Shown: positions 51,592 through 60,593 of the stretch, in pieces
Layout of the letters: each line of letters opens with the position of its first letter
Numbering within the stretch: position 1 is the first letter of the stretch
Source of the DNA: Pseudomonadales bacterium
GTDB lineage: Bacteria > Pseudomonadota > Gammaproteobacteria > Pseudomonadales > Azotimanducaceae
Length of the DNA stretch: 64,000 bases
NCBI GenBank assembly: GCA_012103505.1
Contig: WLWP01000001.1
Location: 2,294,001-2,358,000 of the forward strand
Reading direction: 5' to 3'
Translations under genes and position numbers: made by a program
Notes under the pieces: model-generated
Seen by the model: only the letters and a program-made list of their open reading frames with translations
Database searches by the model: none
Told to the model about the DNA's origin: nothing

Positions 51592-52575
51592 GTGTATCAT
51601 GCCCGATTCAGCCGCAGTCATCTCTTAGCCAAGAGACCGACTTTAAGAAAGACAAGAATAGATAAGAATAAGGGCAAGAAAATCAGAACACGCTTGTTCA
51701 CAGCTATCGCGGTTATCGTTGCATTGATCCTGGCGCAACAGCTCTTGAGCATACCCGGGAACAACGAGTTGAGTTTCGCGCTCACAAATTGGCTCCACGT
51801 TTTCCTTTTCACCGCCATTACCGCAATACTGATTTGGTACCGTCCGCAAACACACTTGTGGCAGATTGTGGTCATAGTCTGTGTGCTTGGCTTCCTCACT
51901 GAAGCGGTTCAAGCCTTTACTGGTCGTAGTCCGAGTTTTGCCGATCTCGCCCGGGACCTACTTGGCATGGTTCTCGCGTTACCGCTCTACTTCACCTTCA
52001 CTCGCAAGCGCGTCTTAGTGATAGCGATGGCAAGTCTAATGTTGAGTTTTTCTCTACCCGTGACAATCGGCGCCTCCTATCTCGCCCGGGAGGCTCGGTT
52101 ACCGGAGATCTACAACGCCACACTTTGGGATCATTGGTTGCTTGCAGAGAGTAATAGTCCGTTGCAACTAACCACAGCTCCCTTCTGGGCCGGTTACGAA
52201 GACAATCGTGTGGCACATATCACCTGGAAGAATACGCGCTGGCCGGGCTTTCACATCGTCGAACCGGCGGGTGACTGGACGGGCTACGAACGCATCGTTG
52301 TGGAGGTCTTTAACCCAGACGCGGAACAATCGCTAACCGTTGCTGTGCGCCACGAGGGCCATCGAGGCACGTCGGCGTTTAAACAAAACACGTTGCGCCC
52401 AGGTGAGAATCGTCTTGAAGTCTCCCTGGACGAATTGCTAACTCGTAGACACAATCCCGACATCCAACGCTCGGGAGAAGGCCTAGGTCGCGCGAGAGTC
52501 ATCCACCTCATCATCCATACGAACCAGCGTTTCAGAGGTAGGGAGATTTACCTCGGCAGGGTCTACTTGGAATAA
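51592..52575 (+). CDS. VanZ-like membrane protein with C-terminal beta-sandwich domain
   Basis: A 327-residue protein in two parts. Residues about 30-170 have four to five membrane spans of the VanZ-like type (TNWLHVFLFTAITAILI, LGFLTEAVQAFTGRSPSFADLARDLLGMVL). Residues about 180-327 look like an extracytoplasmic beta-sandwich of the galactose-binding kind (TWKNTRWPGFHIVEPAGDWTGYERIVVEVFN). The fusion suggests a membrane-tethered ligand-binding protein, but its role is unknown. The GTG start is uncertain: the first 30 residues are basic and hydrophilic, so a start further in is possible. Confidence 0.78.
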   Translation: MYHARFSRSHLLAKRPTLRKTRIDKNKGKKIRTRLFTAIAVIVALILAQQLLSIPGNNELSFALTNWLHVFLFTAITAILIWYRPQTHLWQIVVIVCVLGFLTEAVQAFTGRSPSFADLARDLLGMVLALPLYFTFTRKRVLVIAMASLMLSFSLPVTIGASYLAREARLPEIYNATLWDHWLLAESNSPLQLTTAPFWAGYEDNRVAHITWKNTRWPGFHIVEPAGDWTGYERIVVEVFNPDAEQSLTVAVRHEGHRGTSAFKQNTLRPGENRLEVSLDELLTRRHNPDIQRSGEGLGRARVIHLIIHTNQRFRGREIYLGRVYLE

Positions 52576-52577
52576 CC

Positions 52578-52614
52578 TAATTTATTGGGAGTAACGTAAT
52601 TTACTGGGAGTAAC
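52578..52614. repeat. Imperfect 18-bp tandem duplication
   Basis: TAATTTATTGGGAGTAAC at 52578-52595 and TAATTTACTGGGAGTAAC at 52597-52614 differ by one base, with one base between them. The second copy contains the stop and last codons of the cytochrome c gene on the minus strand, so the first copy looks like a duplication of that gene's 3' end. Confidence 0.75.
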
Positions 52615-53038
52615 TTGAGGTATCGCGGTGTTCAATCCTGTCCCATATTTCCGCACGTTTGCGCAGCGGATCTAAGAGTACCCGCGACCTGGCACGACTG
52701 ACCTCAGCAACTGTGAGAGGTTGAAAATCTGTCGGCAGCGTTTTTTCATTAAACCGATACAAAATCCAATTGGTGATATCGGTCAGTTGTTTATCTGTGA
52801 TAGGCGTCTGTGATGCACCAGGCACTCGGACTAGATATTCACGACCCTCGGGTAAACCGACAATGACGCCTAAGTCACCTTGGAGTCCAGGCACAACTGG
52901 TGGTGCACCTCGTCCATCTGGGAGGTGACAGCCACTGCAGTGTAGAAGGTAATCTAGGCGTACCTGTTCATCCGCGAACACGGGCGAAGCACCAACAACT
53001 AGAACTGTTGCTAGAGCGACACCAGCCCATCGAACCAC
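52601..53038 (-). CDS. Periplasmic c-type cytochrome of the amine dehydrogenase operon
   Basis: A 145-residue class I cytochrome c with a signal peptide (about 1-22) and a single heme site CSGCH near residue 34-38. The distal part includes RVPGASQTPITDKQL and a likely axial Met region; which Met is the ligand is not certain. The GTG start lies 3 nt after the stop of the light-chain gene, so it is translationally coupled. It is probably the electron acceptor of the amine dehydrogenase, taking the place of amicyanin or azurin in classical systems (inference from the operon). Confidence 0.85.
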   Translation of the reverse strand: MVRWAGVALATVLVVGASPVFADEQVRLDYLLHCSGCHLPDGRGAPPVVPGLQGDLGVIVGLPEGREYLVRVPGASQTPITDKQLTDITNWILYRFNEKTLPTDFQPLTVAEVSRARSRVLLDPLRKRAEIWDRIEHRDTSSYSQ

Positions 53039-53041
53039 GTT

Positions 53042-53563
53042 TTACGACGCCGTGGCTTCACCGATAACGGCTGCAACAGTGCAATGATAGGCTTGGCTCT
53101 CAGTGCCGAAGCACCACAAAATATCGTTAGCTTTGGACGGGAAATAGACTGGCATGTCACGCTCCGCACGGTGACAGAAGCAGCGTGCGCAAACGGCTTT
53201 ACCACAACAATCGTTGTACGAAATTAGATAGTCCTTGCCATCAACTGGATTCCTGCAAGTACCCACCCAAGATATCGGTGACGGTTCAGCACCCGGTGGG
53301 CAGGTAGAGATAGAACCCCCGCAACAGGTACAAAGCGTTCCACCCAGCGCACAGTAGCGCCAATAATCACAACTTTGTGGGTCACCCATCTCAGCTAAGC
53401 CTTCAGCAGCCTGAGCCCGAGCAACGGGCAACAATGGCAGCGCACTGGCTCCCACGATATAGCCTCCCAAGCGACCGAGAAATCCACGCCGGGAACTGCG
53501 GCTTGCTATCGCGCGGCTTGATGCATCTACAGTTTTGTCAATCCACTGAACTAGCTTATTCAT
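53042..53563 (-). CDS. mauA: Methylamine/aromatic amine dehydrogenase light chain (TTQ subunit)
   Basis: The catalytic beta subunit of a quinoprotein amine dehydrogenase, 173 residues read from ATG 53563, the best start. The leader contains SRRGFLGRLGG, which fits a Tat signal. The mature part carries the dense Cys set of this family (CDYWRYCALGGTLCTCCGG, TCPPGAEPSPISWVGTC, DCCGKAVCARCFC) that forms about six disulfides. The two Trp that form tryptophan tryptophylquinone are conserved, in CDYW and in ILWC. It cannot be told from sequence whether methylamine or aromatic amines are the substrate. It overlaps the heavy-chain gene by 8 nt. Confidence 0.93.
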   Translation of the reverse strand: MNKLVQWIDKTVDASSRAIASRSSRRGFLGRLGGYIVGASALPLLPVARAQAAEGLAEMGDPQSCDYWRYCALGGTLCTCCGGSISTCPPGAEPSPISWVGTCRNPVDGKDYLISYNDCCGKAVCARCFCHRAERDMPVYFPSKANDILWCFGTESQAYHCTVAAVIGEATAS

Positions 53564-54698
53564 TGTTAAACCCCTGCATGTACCCTGGGGATATACCCAC
53601 TTCGGCAATCGTGCGTATTTCCTTAGTCGTGGCGACATCATAAACGTGTAACTGCCGATCAGTACCAGACACGGTAACTATCGGTGCTTCGGTTTGTGCG
53701 ACGAATAGGTTAGCGCCTGATACCTCCATTGGGATGACCCCAATCTTGCGTTGCTCCGAACGGTTGTAAACCCAAATCTCCGTTCCGGCGCTGTCATGGC
53801 TGAAGCCACCTTCGGCATTCATAAGTACAAAAAGCAAATCCAAGTTCTCATGATAACCGACGAATTGACCACCACCCGGACGCCAGTTGGCATCGCCTTC
53901 TTCGTCGGTCAAAAGATGCCAGGGCTTGCTAACGCTGATGTCATCCCCTTGCACGGCTACATCGAATACTTTGCCTTCGTAGGAGATCACTAGCCAACCT
54001 TCAGGTGTTGGGATCGGCTTATCAAAAAACGGGTCTTCTTCGATATCAAAAACCTGCTTGCTGCGCGATCGAGCTGCCTCCTGACCATCGTCATCGAGAC
54101 GAATGAGCTGTAACCGCCCATCACCGCAGATCTGTAAAAACCCGTTCCCAGCGGTTTGCATAATAAGAGCACAACCCGGGGTCGAGATTTCAGTGACGAA
54201 AGTATGTTCTTTGACGTTGACGATCGATACCGATTGCGCTGGAGTGATGTTAAAAACCGCTAAGTGTTCACCGTCATCCATCAGTGCGATGTATTGCCGA
54301 AACGGCAAGGCAGCTATGCGATTGGGGACATCAATCTCGGCTTTCGGCGTTAAGGTTTTGTAGTCATAAACCGTGACGACGTCACTACGTTCGCCGCGAT
54401 AGCCTCGGGAATAGTGTGATTCAGCTACGTAGAACTCTCCGTTCGCGATATTTGGTTCGATGGCCGGGGTGAAGCGTGTGGCTGAGATAAGACCCTGCAT
54501 ATTGCCGTCGCTCGCATCGAAGATGTAGAACGCACCCAATCCATCTCGGGCAAGCAACCAACTCGCAGTCGGGTCTTTAAGCTCTTCCTTACCAACCACT
54601 TCTGGTTTGATATCGGCTTGGACCAACACCGCCAGACTTGACCCAAACAAACAGCCGACAAGCAGTCCGACACATTTGAGGTATCTCCGCAGTTGCAT
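53556..54698 (-). CDS. mauB: Methylamine/aromatic amine dehydrogenase heavy chain
   Basis: The alpha subunit, a seven-bladed beta-propeller of 380 residues with a signal peptide (about 1-28). Segments include WLLARDGLGAFYIFDASDG, VPNRIAALPFRQYIALMDDGEHLAVFNITPAQSV and SGTDRQLHVYDVATTKEI, similar to methylamine and aromatic amine dehydrogenase heavy chains. It supports the TTQ light chain that follows in the same operon. The protein is soluble and periplasmic. It is the first gene of the operon. Confidence 0.92.
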   Translation of the reverse strand: MQLRRYLKCVGLLVGCLFGSSLAVLVQADIKPEVVGKEELKDPTASWLLARDGLGAFYIFDASDGNMQGLISATRFTPAIEPNIANGEFYVAESHYSRGYRGERSDVVTVYDYKTLTPKAEIDVPNRIAALPFRQYIALMDDGEHLAVFNITPAQSVSIVNVKEHTFVTEISTPGCALIMQTAGNGFLQICGDGRLQLIRLDDDGQEAARSRSKQVFDIEEDPFFDKPIPTPEGWLVISYEGKVFDVAVQGDDISVSKPWHLLTDEEGDANWRPGGGQFVGYHENLDLLFVLMNAEGGFSHDSAGTEIWVYNRSEQRKIGVIPMEVSGANLFVAQTEAPIVTVSGTDRQLHVYDVATTKEIRTIAEVGISPGYMQGFNNE

Positions 54699-54809
54699 AC
54701 GCCTCTCCCAGTTATCTACAACTTAGTTTTGATCGAGTGCCAGATCGAGTAGATTCAGCGTCACGAACCCGACTAACATTACTACTTGAGCCGTTCTGAA
54801 GGAAGCCGC

Positions 54810-55454
54810 ATGAAGTTGAAGATTTGCTGTATGGCATCTCTTGACGAAGCTCGCCTCGCACATCGCTATGGTGCGACCGCAATTGGTTTTGTCGGCGCCA
54901 TGCCCTCTGGTCCTGGGATCATCAGCGATACCCAGGCTCGGGAGATAGTCGCCACTGCCCCCAACGGCTTGGAAACATTCCTCCTCACCTCTAGGGAAAC
55001 GGCTTCCGATATCGCGGATCACGCAACGTTCTGTGGCACCTCCACCATACAAATCGTACGCCACGTTGACCCGAGCGTGCTCGAAACACTCAGAAAGAAA
55101 ATCGACATCAAGATCGTCCAAGTGGTTCATGTGGAGGACCAGACTTCGGTCGATCTCGCCCAAGCCTATGCACCCTTGGTTGATGCCCTGCTCTTGGATA
55201 GCGGCCGTCCTGGAGCCCCGACGGCTGAATTTGGCGGCACCGGACGTACTCACGACTGGGCATTGAGTCAACAAATCGTCCAGGACGCGTCAGTACCTGT
55301 ATATCTCGCCGGTGGCTTGGACGCGGATAACGTCTCTCGTGCAATCGCTCAGGTACAACCCGACGGCGTTGATCTCTGTTCGGGCGTGCGTACGGACGGC
55401 CATCTAGACGAAGCCAAACTGCGTGCCTTTACCGCCGCGCTTGGCATCAGTTAG
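54810..55454 (+). CDS. Phosphoribosylanthranilate isomerase-like protein
   Basis: A TIM-barrel protein of 214 residues of the TrpF family, which rearranges N-(5-phosphoribosyl)anthranilate in tryptophan synthesis. ATG 54810 follows GAAGGAAG. The catalytic Cys is in the N-terminal KICCMAS (Cys6), where the usual sequence is KICG, and the catalytic Asp is in DALLLDSGRP near 125. The last part has AGGLDADNVSRAI and GVDLCSGVRTDG. There are no other trp genes nearby, so it may be the cell's only TrpF or a diverged relative. It is divergent from the amine dehydrogenase operon. Confidence 0.82.
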   Translation: MKLKICCMASLDEARLAHRYGATAIGFVGAMPSGPGIISDTQAREIVATAPNGLETFLLTSRETASDIADHATFCGTSTIQIVRHVDPSVLETLRKKIDIKIVQVVHVEDQTSVDLAQAYAPLVDALLLDSGRPGAPTAEFGGTGRTHDWALSQQIVQDASVPVYLAGGLDADNVSRAIAQVQPDGVDLCSGVRTDGHLDEAKLRAFTAALGIS

Positions 55455-55508
55455 CGATTGCTCATCCTGCTAGACTGCCAAACACAGTTTTAGAAGAAGG
55501 GGAACACC

Positions 55509-56411
55509 ATGTTCGAAAACATTATCTACGAAGTAAAAGATGGTCGAGCGCGTATTACATTGAACCGACCGGACAAGCTAAACGCGATCTCTCTCGAATT
55601 GCAGGCAGAGCTCTCTGAGGCAATGTGGGAAGCAGACAATGACCGTTCGGTACATTGCGTAATCTTGAAGGGCGCGGGTCGCGCCTTTTCTGCAGGTTAC
55701 GATTTGACCGGTTCGGGTGGCAATGTCCCGGTCAGCCGGGTACAAGATTCCGACAACGCTTATCGCGGGGGGCGTAGCATCGATGACGACGCTTGGCAGC
55801 TCGAGCGCGGCCAGCGTTATCGAATGGCTATTTTCGATATGCACAAACCCGTCATTGCTCAAGTGCACGGCTACTGTTTGGCCGGTGGGACAGACATCGC
55901 GCTCCTGTGCGACATGATCATCGCTGCGGATAATGCCACTTTCGGTTTTCCTCCTGCACGTGATTTAGGCGCGCTACCTAACAACATGTGGCTTTACAAC
56001 GTAGGACCACAGTGGGCCAAACGACTAACTTTGACCGGAGACACGGTCACCGGCGCTGAAGCACAGGCCATAGGCCTCGTTCTCAAAGCGGTGCCAGAAG
56101 AAAACCTGGAGCAGGAAGTCGAGAGCCTCGCGAGTCGCATGTCACATATTGACCCCGATCTCCTCAGTGCAAACAAACGCATCATTAACACCGGCCTGGA
56201 ATTGATGGGTGCGCGTACCCTGCAAAGAATGGCTGCTGAAAATGACGTGCGCGGCCACAACACACGAGCTGCAAACGAATTCCGAAACTCGGTGAAAGAG
56301 AACGGGCTAAAGGCAACACTGACCGCCCGAGATGACAAGTTCGGTGATGGTCGAGCACGCGTGCATGGACCGGAACTGCGCGACGACGAAGGTAAACTGT
56401 TGGACCTTTAG
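55509..56411 (+). CDS. Enoyl-CoA hydratase/isomerase family protein
   Basis: A crotonase-superfamily enzyme of 300 residues. The N-terminal RITLNRPDKLNAIS is typical. The first oxyanion-hole segment GAGRAFSAGYDL is near residue 58-69, and the second AQVHGYCLAGGTDIALLCDMIIA is near 117-139. The C-terminal third has the expected AEAQAIGLVLKAVPE. The reaction could be hydration, isomerisation or hydrolysis of an acyl-CoA, and the substrate is not known. It follows the TrpF-like gene by 54 nt. Confidence 0.9.
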   Translation: MFENIIYEVKDGRARITLNRPDKLNAISLELQAELSEAMWEADNDRSVHCVILKGAGRAFSAGYDLTGSGGNVPVSRVQDSDNAYRGGRSIDDDAWQLERGQRYRMAIFDMHKPVIAQVHGYCLAGGTDIALLCDMIIAADNATFGFPPARDLGALPNNMWLYNVGPQWAKRLTLTGDTVTGAEAQAIGLVLKAVPEENLEQEVESLASRMSHIDPDLLSANKRIINTGLELMGARTLQRMAAENDVRGHNTRAANEFRNSVKENGLKATLTARDDKFGDGRARVHGPELRDDEGKLLDL

Positions 56412-56431
56412 GTTCTGTTAGTCGCCGTTGC

Positions 56432-57436
56432 CTAAATAGGCCGCAAGCGCGCGTTTGGTTGATGGCGGCGACCAACTTTACTGACGTCTTCACCATCAAC
56501 TCTGACGATATCTGCCGTGAAATCGAATTCACCGCTATTGCGAACGATAGCTGAACCGACCCCATAGGCATCTACCGGAGCATGTTCGGCTTCAAACATT
56601 GCCACCTTGGTCTCGGTAAGTCCGCCAGAGACGACAATCTGCACATGCTGAAACCCAGCCTCGTCCAGGGCTTGTCTAACTTTGTTTACCAGTGTTGGAT
56701 TTACACCGTTCTCTGCTTCATCACAGCCTTGTAGAGAGATGTCGACTAGGCTCCCAGATGTGTCTAAACGGACGCCGTGCAAGCGCCCACCAAGCTCTCG
56801 GGCAACATCGAGCGAAGTCGCAACGCAGTCGTTATCGAAGTCGACGAGTGCGGTGAAAGGCACATCGGTATCAATATGTTCTACAAATTTCTTTGATGCC
56901 ATAACCGTATTACCTCGGTAGGCGGCAATGAGCGAGTGCGGGACAGTGCCAACGCCGCTTTGTCCTGACCGATGTCCTTGGGCATCTGTGGCGACACCAC
57001 TCGCCCCGCCGACTATCGCCGCAAATCCGTCAGCTTCCTGCGTCAGGTAATGATCATGTCGGCCACCAAAGAAGAGCACTGGTTTACCATTGGCTGCGCC
57101 CACGATCGCCTTGGTTTGCGTAGCAACGCGCGTCCCTCGGGCTAGAACACCCAAGATCAGCGTCTCAAGGTAAGCAAACTTGGCGTAGGATCCCGAAATT
57201 GTCATGACAGTCTCCCACGCTTCTATAGCATCGCCATCCGCAAGCGCCGCGACTTCTAAGTCGCCCACCAACCCTTCAAGCAATGACACACTTTCAGCTA
57301 TACCGCACAGGACACCCGGGGTACGACAGAAGATCTGCATAAGCACGGCTGGGTCATGACCATCCGATTTAAGAATCGACGCCGCCCGAACAAAATATTT
57401 GTCACTGTAATACGATCGATCCATTCTTCCAGACAC
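56432..57436 (-). CDS. Nicotinate phosphoribosyltransferase family protein
   Basis: A 334-residue protein of the NAPRTase-like phosphoribosyltransferase family, which makes nicotinate mononucleotide for NAD recycling. The family pattern is seen in VMTISGSYAKFAYLETLILGVLARGTRVAT, LFFGGRHDHYL, SLIAAYRGNTVMAS and LHGVRLDTSGSL, and in the C-terminal SGGLTETKVAMFEAE. It is shorter than E. coli PncB and closer to the compact archaeal/bacterial type. The annotated GTG start and an ATG 12 nt further in are both possible. It is convergent with the enoyl-CoA hydratase gene. Confidence 0.8.
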   Translation of the reverse strand: MSGRMDRSYYSDKYFVRAASILKSDGHDPAVLMQIFCRTPGVLCGIAESVSLLEGLVGDLEVAALADGDAIEAWETVMTISGSYAKFAYLETLILGVLARGTRVATQTKAIVGAANGKPVLFFGGRHDHYLTQEADGFAAIVGGASGVATDAQGHRSGQSGVGTVPHSLIAAYRGNTVMASKKFVEHIDTDVPFTALVDFDNDCVATSLDVARELGGRLHGVRLDTSGSLVDISLQGCDEAENGVNPTLVNKVRQALDEAGFQHVQIVVSGGLTETKVAMFEAEHAPVDAYGVGSAIVRNSGEFDFTADIVRVDGEDVSKVGRRHQPNARLRPI

Positions 57437-57568
57437 GCTTTTCCAACATCAGCAAATTGTACATTCTAGCCGACCTACCTCGCGACGACCTCTCAGTTAG
57501 TATTCCCTCAAGAATAGTTTCGGTACGCTAGATCGGGCACACTGACATCCAACTCAGGGAATTGTGTT

Positions 57569-59206
57569 TTGAAGTTAACAACTATCCTAATCTCGCTGAT
57601 CTTGATCCTTCTCTGTCTACCTATGGCTGCAATCGGCCTATTAGTTGCCCAGCCGCAGCTCGCGATATCGTTAGCCAATATGGTGCAAAAAGAAGTCGTG
57701 CTCGAAGCTGATGTCTTGGACATTTCGTTACTACCACCGGCTCTCAGCGCAGAACAACTGACCGTGCAAGGTGCATTTGGCGAGGCTAAATCTGCAAAGT
57801 TGGACCTTGCCATCGACCACGACGCTTGGTCGGACGACTTACCTTTTTGGGCGGTTGATGCATCGGGAGTTAGTTATGAACTGGCTCCGCCACAAGACGT
57901 TAAGAGCAGCACCGAGACCGATGATGCTTTTACGACCAGTTCACTCAACCCCGTGTTACTAGCGTGGACCACCATCAAGGTCCGAGAATTCGCCTTTGCG
58001 GAGCGCTCTTGGGACATCGATCTTACAAACATTAATCTCTCGAACGAGGGAGGACCACTCAGCGTCGGGTTGCTCTTGAAAGAAGGCAATGACCTATTGA
58101 AACTAGACGCTCAACTGCAGAGCAACCCACTGCTCTCTGAAGTTCAGTACCAGATCACATCTGCCTCAACGGCCCAACCGGAGCTCAATGCAACCATCTT
58201 AGGCGCGGATGGAATCATCAGCTTCTCACCCGTAACCATTGACGGTCTCGTCGACGACTTGCAAATAAGGTTTCCTCCCTCGGCGAAAGAACCTCCATCG
58301 CAAGCTGAGCCTGCAGAAGCAACGCCCTTATTCAGTGACACACCCCTATCGGATACGCCATTGCTCGGCGCAGACATTGAAATTAACCAGCTCCTCAAAT
58401 CAGTACAGATCGACCAAATTGAATTCAGCGACATCAACATTGCCTTTCGCGGCTCTCAGACAGAACTACGGCTACAAGAATTCGCTGGCAAGGTTGCCGA
58501 TGGTCAATTTTCAGCCAACGGCAAACTCACACAAGCTGGCCACCTCCACACTGGTGACTTGCAAATCTCTGCTAGCGAACTCGTCCTCGAGCGCTTTGGG
58601 TTGGTTGGCCAAGAGACCTTAACCGGAGGCGACGGTGCGCTGGCTCTCGAGCTCGCCTCAAATGGTTCTTCCATTGCCGAACTTGCAGCAAATCTTGCTG
58701 GCGAAACTACCGTCGTCATCCGCGATGCGACCTTGCAGAGTAGTGCTATAGACGGCATTGGCTCTGACGTCCTAGTGGAGACAGCCAACAAGTTGAACCC
58801 TTTCCACAAAGAAGATCCATCCACTCAGGTCGTGTGTGCCTTCCTACGTTTCACCGCGGAACAAGGCGTCCTCACTTCCGCCAGAGAGCTTGTCCTCGAA
58901 ACCGACAAGATGAAGATCGTTGGAGACGGCAAGGTCAGCCTCACTGATGAATCCGTCAACCTAACCCTCAGCCCATCTGCCCGAGAAGGGGTTGGCTTAA
59001 ATCTGGGTGGTCTGGTCAAGTTCGTCAAACTCGGCGGCACCATTCGCAATCCAGTACCTGAAGTCGACGCTCTTGGCGTACTACAGTCAGGCGCTGCCGT
59101 TGGTGCAGCCCTGTCAACGGGTGGACTTTCCGTATTAGCCGAAGGACTTGCCAAACGAGTGGTCAATGCTGGGTCCGCATGCGACAACTTGCCTGCATCG
59201 GGTTGA
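57569..59206 (+). CDS. AsmA-family protein
   Basis: A 545-residue AsmA-like protein, starting at TTG with AGGGA upstream. It has an N-terminal membrane anchor (about 5-26), then a long region of short beta strands with DISLLPPALSAEQLTVQG near 50-68. The C-terminal AsmA signature region (about 330-520) includes LETDKMKIVGDGKVSLTDESVNLTL. AsmA-type proteins span the periplasm and are linked to phospholipid transport to the outer membrane. It is divergent from the NAPRTase gene, and I see no operon partner. Confidence 0.85.
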   Translation: MKLTTILISLILILLCLPMAAIGLLVAQPQLAISLANMVQKEVVLEADVLDISLLPPALSAEQLTVQGAFGEAKSAKLDLAIDHDAWSDDLPFWAVDASGVSYELAPPQDVKSSTETDDAFTTSSLNPVLLAWTTIKVREFAFAERSWDIDLTNINLSNEGGPLSVGLLLKEGNDLLKLDAQLQSNPLLSEVQYQITSASTAQPELNATILGADGIISFSPVTIDGLVDDLQIRFPPSAKEPPSQAEPAEATPLFSDTPLSDTPLLGADIEINQLLKSVQIDQIEFSDINIAFRGSQTELRLQEFAGKVADGQFSANGKLTQAGHLHTGDLQISASELVLERFGLVGQETLTGGDGALALELASNGSSIAELAANLAGETTVVIRDATLQSSAIDGIGSDVLVETANKLNPFHKEDPSTQVVCAFLRFTAEQGVLTSARELVLETDKMKIVGDGKVSLTDESVNLTLSPSAREGVGLNLGGLVKFVKLGGTIRNPVPEVDALGVLQSGAAVGAALSTGGLSVLAEGLAKRVVNAGSACDNLPASG

Positions 59207-59278
59207 CCATATCTCTTCCTGAAACTCTCGCAAAAATGTAGCATCAGTGGGTCGGGGAAAACTCATTACGGGAACTTC

Positions 59279-60580
59279 ATGAAACTTATACTATCGAGCC
59301 TCTTCGCTGTACTCGCCATCGGTGTGTCGGCACAGGAACTGCCAACTGCAAAACCGGAACGTGAGGGCATGTCCTCCGAGCGACTGGAACGGGTTGCGGC
59401 GATGAATGATCGCTATACCGAAACCGGCAAGATCGCAGGTACGCTAACAGCCGTTTTACGCAACGGCAAAGTGGTCCACGCGAGTGCATCTGGCAACAAG
59501 AGTGCCACGGATGATCACCCCATTGAGATGGACGATCTCTTCCGTATTTACTCAATGTCGAAACCGATAACAGCAGTAGCCGCGATGCAGCTCTATGAAC
59601 AGGGCAAATTCCAACTGACAGATCCTGTCTCAAAGTTCATACCAGAGCTCAAAGACCTAAAGGTTATGAAGAACGGCAAGATGGTACCTGCCCAAAAGCA
59701 GATGACGATGCAGCAGCTTTTAAACCACACCGCTGGGTTGTCCTACGGCTTTGATCCTAACGATCCAGTTGATCAGGCCTATCAAAAGGCAGATATCTGG
59801 GGCGCCAAAGATCTCGACGATTTCATTACCAAGGTCGCAGCTCTCCCCCTCAAGTTTGAACCAGGTGAGCAATGGCATTATTCCATCGCCGTGGACGTGA
59901 CGGGGCTTGTCGTTCAGCGCCTGAGCGGTCAAAGCTTCGACGAATACCTGCAAGAGCACATTTTCGACCCACTCGACATGAAAGATACTTTCTTCGAAGT
60001 GCCTGAAAATAAGACCGATCGATTTCTACCCAATCATTTCTTGAACCCGCAGAACGGCCAGGCTGTCGTCATGGACCCAAATCAAGAAGGTGGCATTCCA
60101 GGATTCGAAAATTGTGGCGCGATGTGTGACTACGAGAACGTAACCCTATACGCGGGCGGTGGCGGTCTAGTTTCAACCCTTAGAGACTACGTACGTTTTG
60201 CTGAGGCAATGCGCGACGGCGAACTCGACGGCGTACGGATTTTAAGCCCCAAGACGGTTAACTACATGAGTGCAAATCACCTACCGTCAGCAATCGCTTC
60301 TAGCGGTGGATCTGGCGAGCAGCCCAATCTCGGCGGTGACTCACTGGGTGGTTTCGGTTTTGGACTTGGCTTCGGCATCGTTACTGACACGGCAGCCAAC
60401 GGTTCCATGGGCAGTGCTGGACAATACTTTTGGGGAGGTGCAGCAGGCACCGTTTTCTGGATCGATCCAATCGAGAACATCGTCGTGGTCTCAATGATGC
60501 AACTCATGGGTGGTTGGCCTTCTTACCGTCCAGATCTACGTGTCGCAACCTATCAGTCCCTGCTCGAAACCTACGAGTAG
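59279..60580 (+). CDS. Beta-lactamase-family serine hydrolase
   Basis: A secreted serine hydrolase of 433 residues with a signal peptide (about residues 1-19). The nucleophile motif is SMSKPITA near 91-98 (Ser and Lys of S-x-x-K), and the Tyr motif is near HYSIAVDV (Tyr-Ser-x). The C-terminal part has GGGGLVSTLRDYVRFAEAM and GFGFGLGFG. It belongs to the class C beta-lactamase/EstB-type esterase group; most such proteins are esterases or peptidases, not resistance enzymes. A hairpin lies between it and the next gene. Confidence 0.9.
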   Translation: MKLILSSLFAVLAIGVSAQELPTAKPEREGMSSERLERVAAMNDRYTETGKIAGTLTAVLRNGKVVHASASGNKSATDDHPIEMDDLFRIYSMSKPITAVAAMQLYEQGKFQLTDPVSKFIPELKDLKVMKNGKMVPAQKQMTMQQLLNHTAGLSYGFDPNDPVDQAYQKADIWGAKDLDDFITKVAALPLKFEPGEQWHYSIAVDVTGLVVQRLSGQSFDEYLQEHIFDPLDMKDTFFEVPENKTDRFLPNHFLNPQNGQAVVMDPNQEGGIPGFENCGAMCDYENVTLYAGGGGLVSTLRDYVRFAEAMRDGELDGVRILSPKTVNYMSANHLPSAIASSGGSGEQPNLGGDSLGGFGFGLGFGIVTDTAANGSMGSAGQYFWGGAAGTVFWIDPIENIVVVSMMQLMGGWPSYRPDLRVATYQSLLETYE

Positions 60581-60593
60581 TATCCGCTGAAGC

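Noticed and set aside
54723-55274. 183-codon minus-strand frame over the TrpF-like gene
   Set aside because: It shadows a gene whose catalytic motifs are clear on the plus strand.
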